Below are positions 50,425 to 59,083 of a stretch of 64,000 bases of DNA, piece by piece. Under the pieces are notes generated by a model. The model was not told where the DNA came from. It saw only the letters and a program-made list of their open reading frames with translations, and did not search any database. Position 1 is the stretch's first letter. Each line of letters opens with the position of its first letter. The stretch is taken from positions 1 through 64,000 of the forward strand of contig JAGYKI010000007.1 in the NCBI GenBank assembly GCA_018401735.1. The letters run 5' to 3'. A program made the translations under genes and the position numbers. Origin of the DNA: Schleiferiaceae bacterium (GTDB taxonomy: Bacteria > Bacteroidota > Bacteroidia > Flavobacteriales > Schleiferiaceae).

Positions 50425-51732
50425 ATGGGGACTTTTCAAATTACGGGCGGACAAGAACTCAAAGGTTCCATCACTCCGCAAGGCGCCAAAAACGAAGCGC
50501 TTCAAATTATTTGTGCCACTTTACTTACGCCCGAACGCGTTACCATTAGCAATATCCCCGATATTCACGATGTAAACAAACTGATTGACATCTTAGCCGA
50601 TTTAGGCGTAAAAGTACAACGCAAAGGTCATGGCGTTTATAGTTTTAAAGCCGACGATTTAAACCTCGCCTATTTAGAAAGCGATGAGTTTAAACAAAAA
50701 GGATCCTCCCTACGCGGTAGTATTATGATCGTTGGACCATTACTAGCGCGCTTCGGCAAAGGTTATATTCCTAAACCCGGCGGCGATAAAATCGGTCGTC
50801 GTCGCCTCGATACACACTTTATCGGCTTCCAAAAATTAGGAGCTAAATTCCGCTATAAAGCAGATGAGTCCTTCTATGGTGTAGAAGCCAAAAAACTGAA
50901 AGGCTGCTACATGCTTTTAGAAGAAGCCTCCGTAACCGGAACGGCCAATATTGTAATGGCCGCGGCTCTTGCTGAAGGAACCACCACTATTTATAACGCC
51001 GCTTGCGAGCCGTACTTACAACAACTTTGCGATATGATTAATCGCATGGGAGGAAAGATAAGTGGTATTGGATCCAACCTTTTGCAAATTGAAGGCGTAA
51101 CAGAACTAGGTGGTTGCGATCACCGCGTTCTTCCCGATATGATTGAAATTGGTTCTTGGATTGGCATGGCGGCCATGACAGGTTCTGAAATAACTATAAA
51201 AGACGTTAATTACGATAGGCTCGGTATTATACCCGATGTGTTCCGTAAAATGGGCATCAAGCTACAGCGCGATAACGACGATATAATTGTTCCAAAACAA
51301 GACCATTACGAAATCGAAACTTTTATTGATGGATCTATTTTAACCATTTCCGATGCACCTTGGCCTGGGTTTACCCCCGATCTATTAAGCATAGCCTTAG
51401 TAATTTCTACTCAAGCGCGCGGTAGTGTTTTAATTCACCAAAAGATGTTCGAAAGCCGCTTGTTCTTTGTCGATAAGCTGATTGATATGGGGGCCCAAAT
51501 TATACTTTGCGACCCGCATCGCGCCACAGTAATTGGCATGGATAAAGCTACTCCGCTAAAAGCAACTACCATGACTAGCCCCGACATCCGCGCGGGAATT
51601 TCATTGTTAATTGCCGCTTTAAGCGCCGATGGTGTCAGTACTATCCATAATATCGAACAAATTGATAGAGGCTACGAGAATATCGACGAACGTTTAAAAG
51701 CTCTTGGAGCCAAAATTGTAAGAGTTAACTAA
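50425..51732 (+). CDS. murA: UDP-N-acetylglucosamine 1-carboxyvinyltransferase (MurA, Asp form)
   Basis: It adds enolpyruvate to UDP-GlcNAc, the first committed step of peptidoglycan synthesis, in the cytoplasm. The 435-aa protein has AKNEALQII with Lys22 and the active-site loop PKPGGDKIGRRRLDTH. The catalytic position is Asp121 where E. coli has Cys115. The Asp form is active in other bacteria (Mycobacterium, Chlamydia) and resists fosfomycin, so resistance is expected here. Overall length and the EI(G)SW and DRGYENIDERL segments are standard. Confidence 0.96.
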   Translation: MGTFQITGGQELKGSITPQGAKNEALQIICATLLTPERVTISNIPDIHDVNKLIDILADLGVKVQRKGHGVYSFKADDLNLAYLESDEFKQKGSSLRGSIMIVGPLLARFGKGYIPKPGGDKIGRRRLDTHFIGFQKLGAKFRYKADESFYGVEAKKLKGCYMLLEEASVTGTANIVMAAALAEGTTTIYNAACEPYLQQLCDMINRMGGKISGIGSNLLQIEGVTELGGCDHRVLPDMIEIGSWIGMAAMTGSEITIKDVNYDRLGIIPDVFRKMGIKLQRDNDDIIVPKQDHYEIETFIDGSILTISDAPWPGFTPDLLSIALVISTQARGSVLIHQKMFESRLFFVDKLIDMGAQIILCDPHRATVIGMDKATPLKATTMTSPDIRAGISLLIAALSADGVSTIHNIEQIDRGYENIDERLKALGAKIVRVN

Positions 51733-51742
51733 AAAATTAAAG

Positions 51743-52294
51743 ATGAAATTACTAAAAAAACCCCTTTTCATAATCCTATTAGGCGCCTTAACTTTTATTG
51801 GTGTAAGCTTTGTAAGCAGCGACTTTATTAGTAGCCCCGAGCAAAATGGCGGTGTATCCATTGGTGATAAAGCCCCCGAAATTGAAATGGCCAACCCACA
51901 AGGCGAAATGATGAAACTATCGGACCTAAAAGGGCAAATGGTATTGGTGGATTTCTGGGCCGCATGGTGCCGCCCTTGTCGCATGGAAAACCCCAACGTG
52001 GTAGCCACCTACAACAAATACAAAGACGCTGAATTTAAAGATGGTAAAGGCTTTACCGTTTTTAGCGTATCCCTCGATCGCAACAAGGCCGACTGGGAAA
52101 AAGCGATTCAACAAGACGGACTTATTTGGGACACGCACGTAAGCGACCTAATGTTTTGGAAAAATGCCGCCGCCCAAGTTTACGGCGTTAACGCGATTCC
52201 TGCCACCTTTTTAGTAGGGCCAGACGGAACTATTCTCGCCCGCAACTTACGCGGCAAAGCTCTCGAGAATGCCTTGCAAAAAATGCAGAAATAA
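51743..52294 (+). CDS. TlpA-like thioredoxin-fold protein, membrane anchored
   Basis: A 183-aa protein with an N-terminal membrane segment (FIILLGALTFIGVSFV) and no lipobox, then an AhpC/TSA-type thioredoxin fold. The redox site is WAAWCRPC (Cys76, Cys79), with the cis-Pro loop AIPATFLVGPDG. It should act in the periplasm as a disulfide reductase, as in cytochrome maturation, but the partner is unknown. It starts 10 nt after murA and ends before a terminator. Confidence 0.92.
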   Translation: MKLLKKPLFIILLGALTFIGVSFVSSDFISSPEQNGGVSIGDKAPEIEMANPQGEMMKLSDLKGQMVLVDFWAAWCRPCRMENPNVVATYNKYKDAEFKDGKGFTVFSVSLDRNKADWEKAIQQDGLIWDTHVSDLMFWKNAAAQVYGVNAIPATFLVGPDGTILARNLRGKALENALQKMQK

Positions 52295-52313
52295 TATTCA
52301 CCATTCACATTTT

Positions 52314-52344
52314 CAAAGCCTCCTTTTTTAGGGGGCTTTTTTTT
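52314..52344 (+). terminator. Rho-independent terminator after the TlpA-like gene
   Basis: AAAGCCTCC and GGGGGCTTT pair (one G-U) over a T-rich loop and run into T. Confidence 0.9.
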
Positions 52345-52585
52345 GGGGCACTAACCCGCTTTCCGCTGCAAGTCCTCGCTGCAAGCCTAAATTCGCATCG
52401 CAGTGCGGGTGCTTCCTTCAGTCGCACCCTCCTCGCTAGCTCATTAAGGCTTTCGCTGTGGGCTTTCCACTCCAATCGCGGTGCCATGGGCTTCAACAGT
52501 AAAGTTCGCCTCTCCCTATTACCAAGGGTAAATTCCATCTTACAGATACAATGCACGGCGTCTCTTCTATAATTACAACCGAATT

Positions 52586-53085
52586 CCAATCTCAATACCC
52601 AATACTAATAGCGCAGCGGTCTCCATACTATAACGCTATAAATCGCATGGCTATGAAAGAACCACCAATTCATATTAGCATTCAAAACCCTGAAAATCAA
52701 CCCTAAGGAGTTCCCCTTCAGGTCAGAAGGGGAAGAATTTCGCCACGGAATTTTACTTTGGAAACGGTGATATGCTTGGCGAAATTAGGGGTAGTCGTAA
52801 GGAAATAAGCATTTGGTTATGAATTATAAAGATCCTGAAACGAGTTCAGGATGACCGTGATCCCTGTAGATTTTAAGGTCGTAAAACCCTCCGCCATCGT
52901 CATTCCGAATTTATTTCGGAATCTTCTTCCTTTGAAAAACGGTTACAAACGAATTCTCTCTCCCACAAGCCAGCGATAAATCGCGGGGCTATGGAGCAAA
53001 CGAATTCTCTTTCGAAGAAAAACACCCATCAGTACCACGATCCAATCTCAATACCCAATACTATTAGCATAGCGGTCTCAATACT
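52586..53085 (+). repeat. 44-bp direct repeat pair
   Basis: Copies at 52586-52629 and 53042-53085 start CCAATCTCAATACCCAATAC and continue through AGCGGTCTC to ATACT. They match at about 40 of 44 positions. A third, more diverged relative overlaps the tandem array at 53193-53257. Confidence 0.75.
52831..52923. repeat. Pair of inverted GTCAT-type hairpin elements
   Basis: Left element (52831-52855), on the minus strand, reads GTCATCCTGAA...TTCAGGATC. Right element (52899-52923), on the plus strand, reads GTCATTCCGAA...TTCGGAATC. Each is an 8-bp hairpin, and both begin GTCAT, so they face each other as an inverted pair. Confidence 0.75.
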
Positions 53086-53243
53086 CTATAAACCGAGAAT
53101 CCGCAGCTGCCTCAACTTGGGTTTGTTCTGCTTATCATGTCTACCGTAAAATCGCAGCTGCTGCAGCTCTTTTAATTGCATACAATTCCCACCGAATTGC
53201 TTTTCGAAGGAAAACACACCTATCATTACCGAAATCATCAACT

Positions 53244-53292
53244 CAATACTCACTACTCACTACTCACTACCCACTACTCTATACTCACTACT
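53244..53292 (+). repeat. Seven-copy 7-bp tandem repeat (CACTACT type)
   Basis: The seven units are CAATACT, CACTACT, CACTACT, CACTACC, CACTACT, CTATACT and CACTACT, exactly in 7-bp phase. The array ends 71 bp before the grpE ATG. Confidence 0.9.
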
Positions 53293-53363
53293 ATCTCAGT
53301 GTCACCTTGGCACAAAAATTCGCTGGCAGATTTTTTGAAAACCATATCGAAAATTAGAATACA

Positions 53364-53954
53364 ATGAGTGCCAAAAACACTGTTGAAGAAAGCAATACCC
53401 AAGAAGAACTAAAGCTTAACGAAGAGCAAGTTCAGGACGAGACAATCAACGAAGAAAGCGCGGAAAGCCAAGAATCAAAAGCGACCGAGACTTCAGAAGA
53501 AGAAGACTACATGGCGAAAATTGCTGCTTTGGAAGAAGCTCTAGCACAAGAAAAGGATCAGAAATTACGGCTTTATGCCGATTTCGAAAACCATAGGAAA
53601 CGTACTGCCAAAGAAAGAATAGAACTCTTTGGCAGCGCCAACCAAGAATTAATGTCAGCTTTACTGCCAATTGTAGACGATTTTAATCGCGCTTTAAAAA
53701 ATGTGGCCAATAGTGAAGCGGAAGAGGGTATAAAACTTATCTACAATAAGTTTGAAAACACTTTGCAGCAAAAAGGTTTAAAACCTATGGAAAACTGCAC
53801 TGGTAAAGACTTTGACGTAGATACCATGGAAGCCATTACCCGTATTCCTGCGCCTAGTGAAGATCTGAAAGGAAAGGTAGTTGACGAAATTGAGCAAGGG
53901 TTTTTCCTTGGAAATAAAATTATACGCTACGCCCGCGTAGTGGTAGGAGAATAA
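53364..53954 (+). CDS. grpE: Nucleotide exchange factor GrpE
   Basis: The DnaK exchange factor. The 196-aa protein has a long acidic N-terminus (about 1-55), a coiled-coil helix ([34 protein letters not shown]) and the C-terminal beta domain with [20 protein letters not shown] and [20 protein letters not shown]. dnaJ follows 4 nt later. dnaK is not in the window. Confidence 0.97.
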   Translation: MSAKNTVEESNTQEELKLNEEQVQDETINEESAESQESKATETSEEEDYMAKIAALEEALAQEKDQKLRLYADFENHRKRTAKERIELFGSANQELMSALLPIVDDFNRALKNVANSEAEEGIKLIYNKFENTLQQKGLKPMENCTGKDFDVDTMEAITRIPAPSEDLKGKVVDEIEQGFFLGNKIIRYARVVVGE

Positions 53955-53958
53955 AATT

Positions 53959-55089
53959 ATGGCAAAACGAGATTATTACGAGGTTCTTGGAATTAGCAAG
54001 GGAGCAAGCGAAAGTGAAATTAAAAAGGCTTATCGCAAACTCGCCATTCAATACCATCCTGACAAAAACCCGGATGACGCATCTGCGGAAGCGAAATTTA
54101 AAGAAGCGGCAGAGGCCTACGAAGTATTAAGCGACGCCCAAAAGAAAGCACGTTACGATCAGTATGGTCACGCCGGAATGGGCGGCGCAGCTGGCGGCGG
54201 TTTCGGCGGCGGTGGTATGAACATGGACGATATCTTCAGTCAATTCGGTGATATCTTCGGTGGTGCCTTTGGCGGAGGCGGTGGCTTCGGTGGCCGTGGC
54301 CGCGGTGGCTCTGGTCAACGGGTGTTTAAAGGTTCTAACCTGCGCGTGCGTGTCAAATTAACTTTAGAGGAAATCGCCACTGGCGTCACCAAAAAGTTGA
54401 AAATCAAAAGACTAGTGCCCGCCGACGATCTACGTTTTTCCACCTGTAATACTTGCGGTGGTCGCGGACAAGTAAATCGCGTTACGAATACGATTCTTGG
54501 TCAAATGCAAACGGCTAGCACCTGTCCTACCTGCGGTGGCTTGGGTAAAACTCTAGAAAACCGCCCTGCAGGTACCGACGAGCATGGCATGACACGTAAA
54601 GAAGAAGTAGTGGAAGTTAAAATCCCCGCTGGTGTTGGTGAAGGCATGCAATTAAAAGTGGCAGGAAAGGGTAATTCCGGTCCCATGGACGGCGTAAATG
54701 GCGACCTTATTGTAGTAATCGAAGAGCTCGCTCATGAGTTCTTACAACGTGATGGTCAAAATCTACATTACGACTTATACATTAGTTTGCCAGATGCCGT
54801 TTTAGGTACTAAGGTAGATGTGCCTACCGTTAGTGGTAAGGCCCGGATAAAACTCGATGAAGGAACCCAAAGTGGTAAAATTCTTCGTTTGCGCAGCAAA
54901 GGTTTACCCAGCGTTGACAGTTACGGAACAGGGGACTTAATGGTACATATTAATGTGTGGACTCCCAAAGATATTTCGTCTAAATACCGTAAAATGTTTG
55001 AAGAGATGCAAAGTGAGTCTGAGTTTAATCCTAAGCCCGAAAAAGGCGATAAATCCTTTTTCGATCGTGTAAAAGAAATGTTTAGTTAA
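53959..55089 (+). CDS. dnaJ: Chaperone DnaJ with reduced zinc-binding region
   Basis: The DnaK co-chaperone. The 376-aa protein has a J domain with HPD (33-35), a Gly/Phe-rich linker (about 72-118) and the substrate-binding C-terminal domains. The zinc region has only two of the usual four CxxCxGxG repeats: CNTCGGRG (163-170) and CPTCGGLG (189-196). These correspond to the middle pair (zinc site 2). The outer pair (site 1) is replaced by sequence without Cys. Similar half-zinc DnaJ proteins are known to me from Flavobacteriia. It follows grpE. Confidence 0.95.
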   Translation: MAKRDYYEVLGISKGASESEIKKAYRKLAIQYHPDKNPDDASAEAKFKEAAEAYEVLSDAQKKARYDQYGHAGMGGAAGGGFGGGGMNMDDIFSQFGDIFGGAFGGGGGFGGRGRGGSGQRVFKGSNLRVRVKLTLEEIATGVTKKLKIKRLVPADDLRFSTCNTCGGRGQVNRVTNTILGQMQTASTCPTCGGLGKTLENRPAGTDEHGMTRKEEVVEVKIPAGVGEGMQLKVAGKGNSGPMDGVNGDLIVVIEELAHEFLQRDGQNLHYDLYISLPDAVLGTKVDVPTVSGKARIKLDEGTQSGKILRLRSKGLPSVDSYGTGDLMVHINVWTPKDISSKYRKMFEEMQSESEFNPKPEKGDKSFFDRVKEMFS

Positions 55090-55093
55090 ATAT

Positions 55094-55987
55094 ATGATAA
55101 AAGCGGAAGGACTGCATAAATCGTATGGCGACCACATTGCCTTACACCATTTAGACCTAGAGGTTAAAGCAGGGAGTATTTTCGGATTACTGGGACCTAA
55201 CGGTGCAGGAAAAACCTCCTTCATTCGCATTATCAATCAAATTACTGCACCAGATAGCGGACAGCTTTTCTTCCAAGGAGAAAAACTGTCCGCTTCTCAT
55301 ATTAAAAAAATTGGCTATCTCCCCGAAGAACGAGGGCTCTACCCCAAAATGAAGGTGGGAGAGCAATTGCTTTATCTCGCCCAATTAAAAGAAGTAGAGA
55401 AAAGCCAGGCCAAAGAAAGAATTCTTAAGTGGCTCAAAGACTTTCAGCTGATGGACTGGAAGGATAAAAACGTGGAAGAACTAAGTAAGGGTATGGCCCA
55501 AAAAGTTCAATTTATCGCCACCCTACTCCATCAACCCGAGCTCCTAATTCTCGATGAACCCTTTACGGGATTTGATCCACGTAATACCGAAATTATAAAA
55601 AAGGAAATTCGGCGCTTAGGCGAGATGGGAACCACCATCATTTTCTCTACTCACCGTATGGAATCGGTTGAAGAAATTTGTGACTCTATTGTTTTAATAA
55701 ATAAAGGAAAGAAAGTTCTCGAAGGACCTCTGCGCGATATTAAGCAACAATTCCGCAGTGGCAATTACGACTTAATTTTGGAGGAAAACGAAATAAGTAC
55801 TTGGCCCGCTGGAATTGAAATACTTAGCCAAACATCGCTGCAAGGCAAACTGCATCTCAAACTAAAACTTGAGCCCGAAAACAAACAGTCTTTATTGCAA
55901 TTTTTAAGTACTAAAAATCTGCATCTCTTTCAAGAGGAAGAGGCGAAGCTGCACGATATATTCATTCAAACCACTGCTGAAGAATGA
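55094..55987 (+). CDS. ABC transporter ATP-binding protein (NatA-like)
   Basis: A 297-aa ATPase. Walker A is GPNGAGKTS (34-42), the signature is LSKGMAQK in place of LSGGQ, Walker B is LLILDEPFTGFDP and the switch His is STHRMESVE. The last 70 residues form an extra domain typical of NatA/YhaQ-type exporters. It starts 4 nt after dnaJ and overlaps the permease gene by 4 nt (ATGA), so it works with that permease. The substrate is unknown; Na+ is possible. Confidence 0.93.
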   Translation: MIKAEGLHKSYGDHIALHHLDLEVKAGSIFGLLGPNGAGKTSFIRIINQITAPDSGQLFFQGEKLSASHIKKIGYLPEERGLYPKMKVGEQLLYLAQLKEVEKSQAKERILKWLKDFQLMDWKDKNVEELSKGMAQKVQFIATLLHQPELLILDEPFTGFDPRNTEIIKKEIRRLGEMGTTIIFSTHRMESVEEICDSIVLINKGKKVLEGPLRDIKQQFRSGNYDLILEENEISTWPAGIEILSQTSLQGKLHLKLKLEPENKQSLLQFLSTKNLHLFQEEEAKLHDIFIQTTAEE

Positions 55988-57297
55988 AGAAAATAGGCCT
56001 TATTATCAAGCGCGAGTTTAGTACCCGCGTGCGGAAAAAATCATTTATTCTTCTTACCCTCTTAGGCCCAATTCTAATGGCCGCGGTAATGTTTCTCCCT
56101 GCCTACCTGGCAAGCCTGCCCACCGATGATCGGGTAATTACAGTTTTAGATGAATCGCTATTACTTGATTTTGAGAAAGGTAAAGATGAAATCCGCTTAC
56201 GTTACTTACCCCCTGACAAATTTGATTTCGCATCTGCGCAAGCGTTTTCCGAAGCCCAAGGCGATTATGCGTTTATGCACATCCCTTTAAGTGAAGGCGG
56301 CGACCCCGATTTTGTAGCTCGAAATGTGCGCCTTTTCCGGGCGGGCGACATCAGCATAAGCGTAGAAAGCTACCTGGAAAATACACTGGAAAAATATTTA
56401 CAAAAAGAAAAACTTAAGGCCGCTGGCGTCGACCCCGAAATAATTGCTCGCACCAAAACCAAGATAAACCTGCGGGTAATTAATACCGATGAAGGTTTAG
56501 AAACTGAAAATGCTACCTTAATAAAAATGGGCATTGGTTATGTTGCCGCCTTTGCTATTTATATCTTTATTTTCCTTTATGGCTCGCAGGTAATGCGCGG
56601 TGTAATTGAAGAAAAGACAAGCCGTGTGATTGAAATAATGGTATCCTCGGTGCGTCCTTTCGAAATGATGAGTGGTAAAATTATTGGCATTGGTCTGGTG
56701 GCCATGTTGCAGTTTACCGTTTGGATTGGTTTGGGAAGTATCTTTTATGTCATTGCTGTTACCTTATTTATTGACCCACAATTAGCCGCCAACAATTTAC
56801 CGAATGCCGCTACCCATATTTCTCTACCCGACGATGGACTTTTAAGCATCTACTCTTCTTTGCAAAGTATTGACTTTTTTGGCATCATAGCTAGTTTCCT
56901 CTTCTATTTCATTTTTGGCTATCTATTATATGCTGCCCTATTTGCAGCCGTAGGCAGTGCGGTAGATAAGGAAAGTGATTCCCAACAATTTATGTTACCG
57001 ATTTCATTGCCCTTAATTTTGGGTCTACTGGTAATTATCAGAGCGCTTGATAACCCCGATGGTGATATTGCCTTTTGGTTTTCAATGATTCCACTCACCT
57101 CACCCTTGGTAATGATGGCCCGCTTACCTTTTGGTGTAGCTCCCTGGGAACTTATTCTTTCTATGCTAATTCTTCTTATTAGCTTTGTACTCTTAACTTG
57201 GTTTGCCTCTAAAATTTACCGAATCGGTATCTTAATGTATGGTAAAAAACCTACTTTCATAGAGTTACTACGTTGGGCACGTTATAAAAATCAATGA
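55984..57297 (+). CDS. ABC transporter permease (NatB-like, ABC-2 type)
   Basis: A 437-aa membrane protein. One N-terminal helix (ILLTLLGPILMAAVMFLPAY) is followed by a roughly 150-residue extracytoplasmic domain and a C-terminal block of five or more helices. GVIEEKTSRVIEIMVSSVRP is the conserved ABC-2 cytosolic loop. It overlaps the ATPase and the downstream MscS gene by 4 nt each. A copy of the 13-bp ATCTGCGCAAGCG motif is at 56232. Confidence 0.92.
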   Translation: MKKIGLIIKREFSTRVRKKSFILLTLLGPILMAAVMFLPAYLASLPTDDRVITVLDESLLLDFEKGKDEIRLRYLPPDKFDFASAQAFSEAQGDYAFMHIPLSEGGDPDFVARNVRLFRAGDISISVESYLENTLEKYLQKEKLKAAGVDPEIIARTKTKINLRVINTDEGLETENATLIKMGIGYVAAFAIYIFIFLYGSQVMRGVIEEKTSRVIEIMVSSVRPFEMMSGKIIGIGLVAMLQFTVWIGLGSIFYVIAVTLFIDPQLAANNLPNAATHISLPDDGLLSIYSSLQSIDFFGIIASFLFYFIFGYLLYAALFAAVGSAVDKESDSQQFMLPISLPLILGLLVIIRALDNPDGDIAFWFSMIPLTSPLVMMARLPFGVAPWELILSMLILLISFVLLTWFASKIYRIGILMYGKKPTFIELLRWARYKNQ

Positions 57298-58142
57298 AAA
57301 ATATTAAGGATTTTTTTAGCTTCGAGCTATTAATGATTGGCGATTGGGAACTGCGCATTATCAACCTAATATGGGTGGTAATGATCTTCCTGATTACCTA
57401 TACTTTAATGTGGCTCTTTAAAAAATACCTCCTAAGACAAGAGCGTAATAATCGCCTCGATTCAGGTAAATCTTATGCAGTTCGGCAGGTGGTGAGCTAT
57501 ATCGTTTACATTATCGCCCTTATCTCTGCAGTGGATAGTTTAGGCTTTCAAATTACCGTTTTACTAGCCTCTTCCACTGCTCTTCTAGTAGGTTTAGGTT
57601 TAGGGTTACAAGATTTGTTTAAGGATATGGTAGCGGGCTTTATAATCCTTTTCGAACGCACGGTTACAGCGGGTGATGTGGTTGAAATTACTGGTATTGT
57701 AGGTGAAGTTAAAGAAGTAGGTTTGCGCACCACTAGCTTACTTACGCGGGAGGATATAATTTTGATAGTTCCTAACTCCAAACTTACCGCCGAAAACGTG
57801 GTAAACTGGAGTCAGAATAAAAAAACGACTCGTTTTAAAATTGACGTTGGTGTAGCTTACGGAAGCGACACCGAATTAGTGAAAGATCTTTTAATTAAGG
57901 CCGCAATCAACAATGAGGAAGTATTAAAGAAGCCCGAGCCTTTCGTTATTTTCAACGATTTTGGGGATAGCTCATTAAACTTCTCGATATTATTCTTTTC
58001 TAAAAATCTATTTCGTATAGAGCGTACTAAAAGTAACATTCGCTTTGAAATAGACCGTTTATTTCGCGAAAATAAAGTTACTATTCCCTTTCCCCAAAGA
58101 GATATTTGGTTTAAAAATCAAGCCCCCGAATCCCCATTATGA
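57294..58142 (+). CDS. MscS-family mechanosensitive channel
   Basis: A 282-aa protein. Two or three N-terminal helices lead to the pore helix region (TVLLASSTALLVGLGLGLQD) and the beta domain with the family pattern FERTVTAGDVVEITGIVGEV and RTTSLLTREDIILIVPNSKL. It should release solutes under low osmolarity. It overlaps its neighbours on both sides by 4 nt. Its place in the exporter operon suggests an envelope-stress role (inference). Confidence 0.94.
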   Translation: MKNIKDFFSFELLMIGDWELRIINLIWVVMIFLITYTLMWLFKKYLLRQERNNRLDSGKSYAVRQVVSYIVYIIALISAVDSLGFQITVLLASSTALLVGLGLGLQDLFKDMVAGFIILFERTVTAGDVVEITGIVGEVKEVGLRTTSLLTREDIILIVPNSKLTAENVVNWSQNKKTTRFKIDVGVAYGSDTELVKDLLIKAAINNEEVLKKPEPFVIFNDFGDSSLNFSILFFSKNLFRIERTKSNIRFEIDRLFRENKVTIPFPQRDIWFKNQAPESPL

Positions 58143-59083
58143 AAATAGCAATAATAGATTGTGGCACAAATACCTTTAATCTTTTAGTTAAAGATTTAAG
58201 TAGCGACGAGATTATTCATAATTCGAAAATATCGGTTCGCCTTGGCGAAGGTAAAAGCGAAGATCATTTATTAGCGGATAGTGCTATAAAGCGTGCCATG
58301 CTGGCTTTAGCCCAACATAAGCAAAGCGCCTTGGAGCACGAAGCAAAAGAAATTATAGCCGTTGCAACTGCGGCTGTACGCACTGCCGCTAATGCTAAGC
58401 TGCTAATTGAACAAGCTGAAAATGAACTAGGTATTCGTCTCAATGTTATCGATGGCGACACCGAAGCAGGACTGATTTTTAAAGGTGTTGCCGCTGGCAT
58501 CGAATTTAAAGATGCCACCACCTTAATCATGGATATTGGCGGCGGCAGCACGGAGTTTATTCTGGTGCGCGATAAAAAGCCCGTTTGGCAAAAGTCTTAT
58601 CCGATTGGTACCAGCTTCATGCTTAATAAGTTTCGCCCTGCCGATCCAATCTTAAATGAAGAAATAGAAGAGATCGATAATTTTTTGGAAGAAACTTTAG
58701 TTGAACTTACCCAAGTTTGTCAAGGCGATTTTCCGCGAGTATTAATTGGTAGTAGCGGAAGTTTCGACACCCTAGCGGCCATGTGCGCCGAGAACTTTCA
58801 AACCTCTCGCTTTGAAGCAGATGAAAGCAGCTATACCTTTACCATGCACGAGTATATGCAAATATCTCAGCGCATGCTTAAAGCTACCTTTGAAGAACGT
58901 TTAGATACACCCGGCATGATACCTATGCGTGCCGATATGATTGTAACCGCCTGCATTGAAATAAACCACATTATTAAAAGGTTCGGAATTAGACTGATAC
59001 AACAGTGCAATTATGCCCTGAAAGAAGGTCTATTTATTGAACTGCAAAAAAATGAAGGAGCATGGCAAAAATCCTCATTGTAG
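58139..59083 (+). CDS. Ppx/GppA family phosphatase
   Basis: A 314-aa actin-like ATPase-fold enzyme that hydrolyses polyphosphate or (p)ppGpp tails. It shows IIDCGTNTFNLLV, AVATAAVRTAANA, DGDTEAGLIFKGV and DIGGGSTEFILV, all phosphate-binding or catalytic motifs of the family. It is the short form (no HD domain). The start overlaps mscS by 4 nt, and the stop overlaps the sigma-54 activator by 22 nt. Polyphosphate or alarmone control is possible. Confidence 0.93.
   Translation: MKIAIIDCGTNTFNLLVKDLSSDEIIHNSKISVRLGEGKSEDHLLADSAIKRAMLALAQHKQSALEHEAKEIIAVATAAVRTAANAKLLIEQAENELGIRLNVIDGDTEAGLIFKGVAAGIEFKDATTLIMDIGGGSTEFILVRDKKPVWQKSYPIGTSFMLNKFRPADPILNEEIEEIDNFLEETLVELTQVCQGDFPRVLIGSSGSFDTLAAMCAENFQTSRFEADESSYTFTMHEYMQISQRMLKATFEERLDTPGMIPMRADMIVTACIEINHIIKRFGIRLIQQCNYALKEGLFIELQKNEGAWQKSSL

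Larger units (their letters stand above)
52345..53363. repeat. Gene-free repeat island upstream of grpE
   Basis: About 1 kb without a supportable gene. It contains a 9-bp hairpin TTCCCCTTC/GAAGGGGAA (52711-52734). A 10-bp inverted pair AATTTCGCCA/TGGCGAAATT follows (52736-52745 and 52777-52786). Two hairpin modules in opposite orientation lie at 52831-52855 and 52899-52923. Two diverged direct repeats and a 7-bp tandem array are also present (listed separately). Short open frames here are made of repeats and have no homolog I recognise. Confidence 0.75.

Noticed and set aside
52305..52595. 96-codon minus-strand frame after the TlpA-like gene.
   Set aside because: It covers the terminator and repeat island, and its composition reflects the repeats.
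53244..53292. CRISPR array.
   Set aside because: Units are 7 bp and contiguous, with no spacers and no cas genes anywhere in the window.
53308..53325. Sigma-54-like promoter TTGGCAC...TTCGCT before grpE.
   Set aside because: GG and GC are separated by 11 nt, not the strict 10, and the -12 half reads TTCGC, not TTGC. Tempting because a sigma-54 activator is in the operon, but not supported.
53176..53367. 63-codon plus-strand frame before grpE.
   Set aside because: Its middle is the translated 7-bp tandem array (HYSLLTTHYS pattern), so it is repeat-derived.
59055..59060. Shine-Dalgarno AAGGAG before the sigma-54 regulator.
   Set aside because: It is only 1 nt from the ATG, too close to act as a ribosome-binding site.
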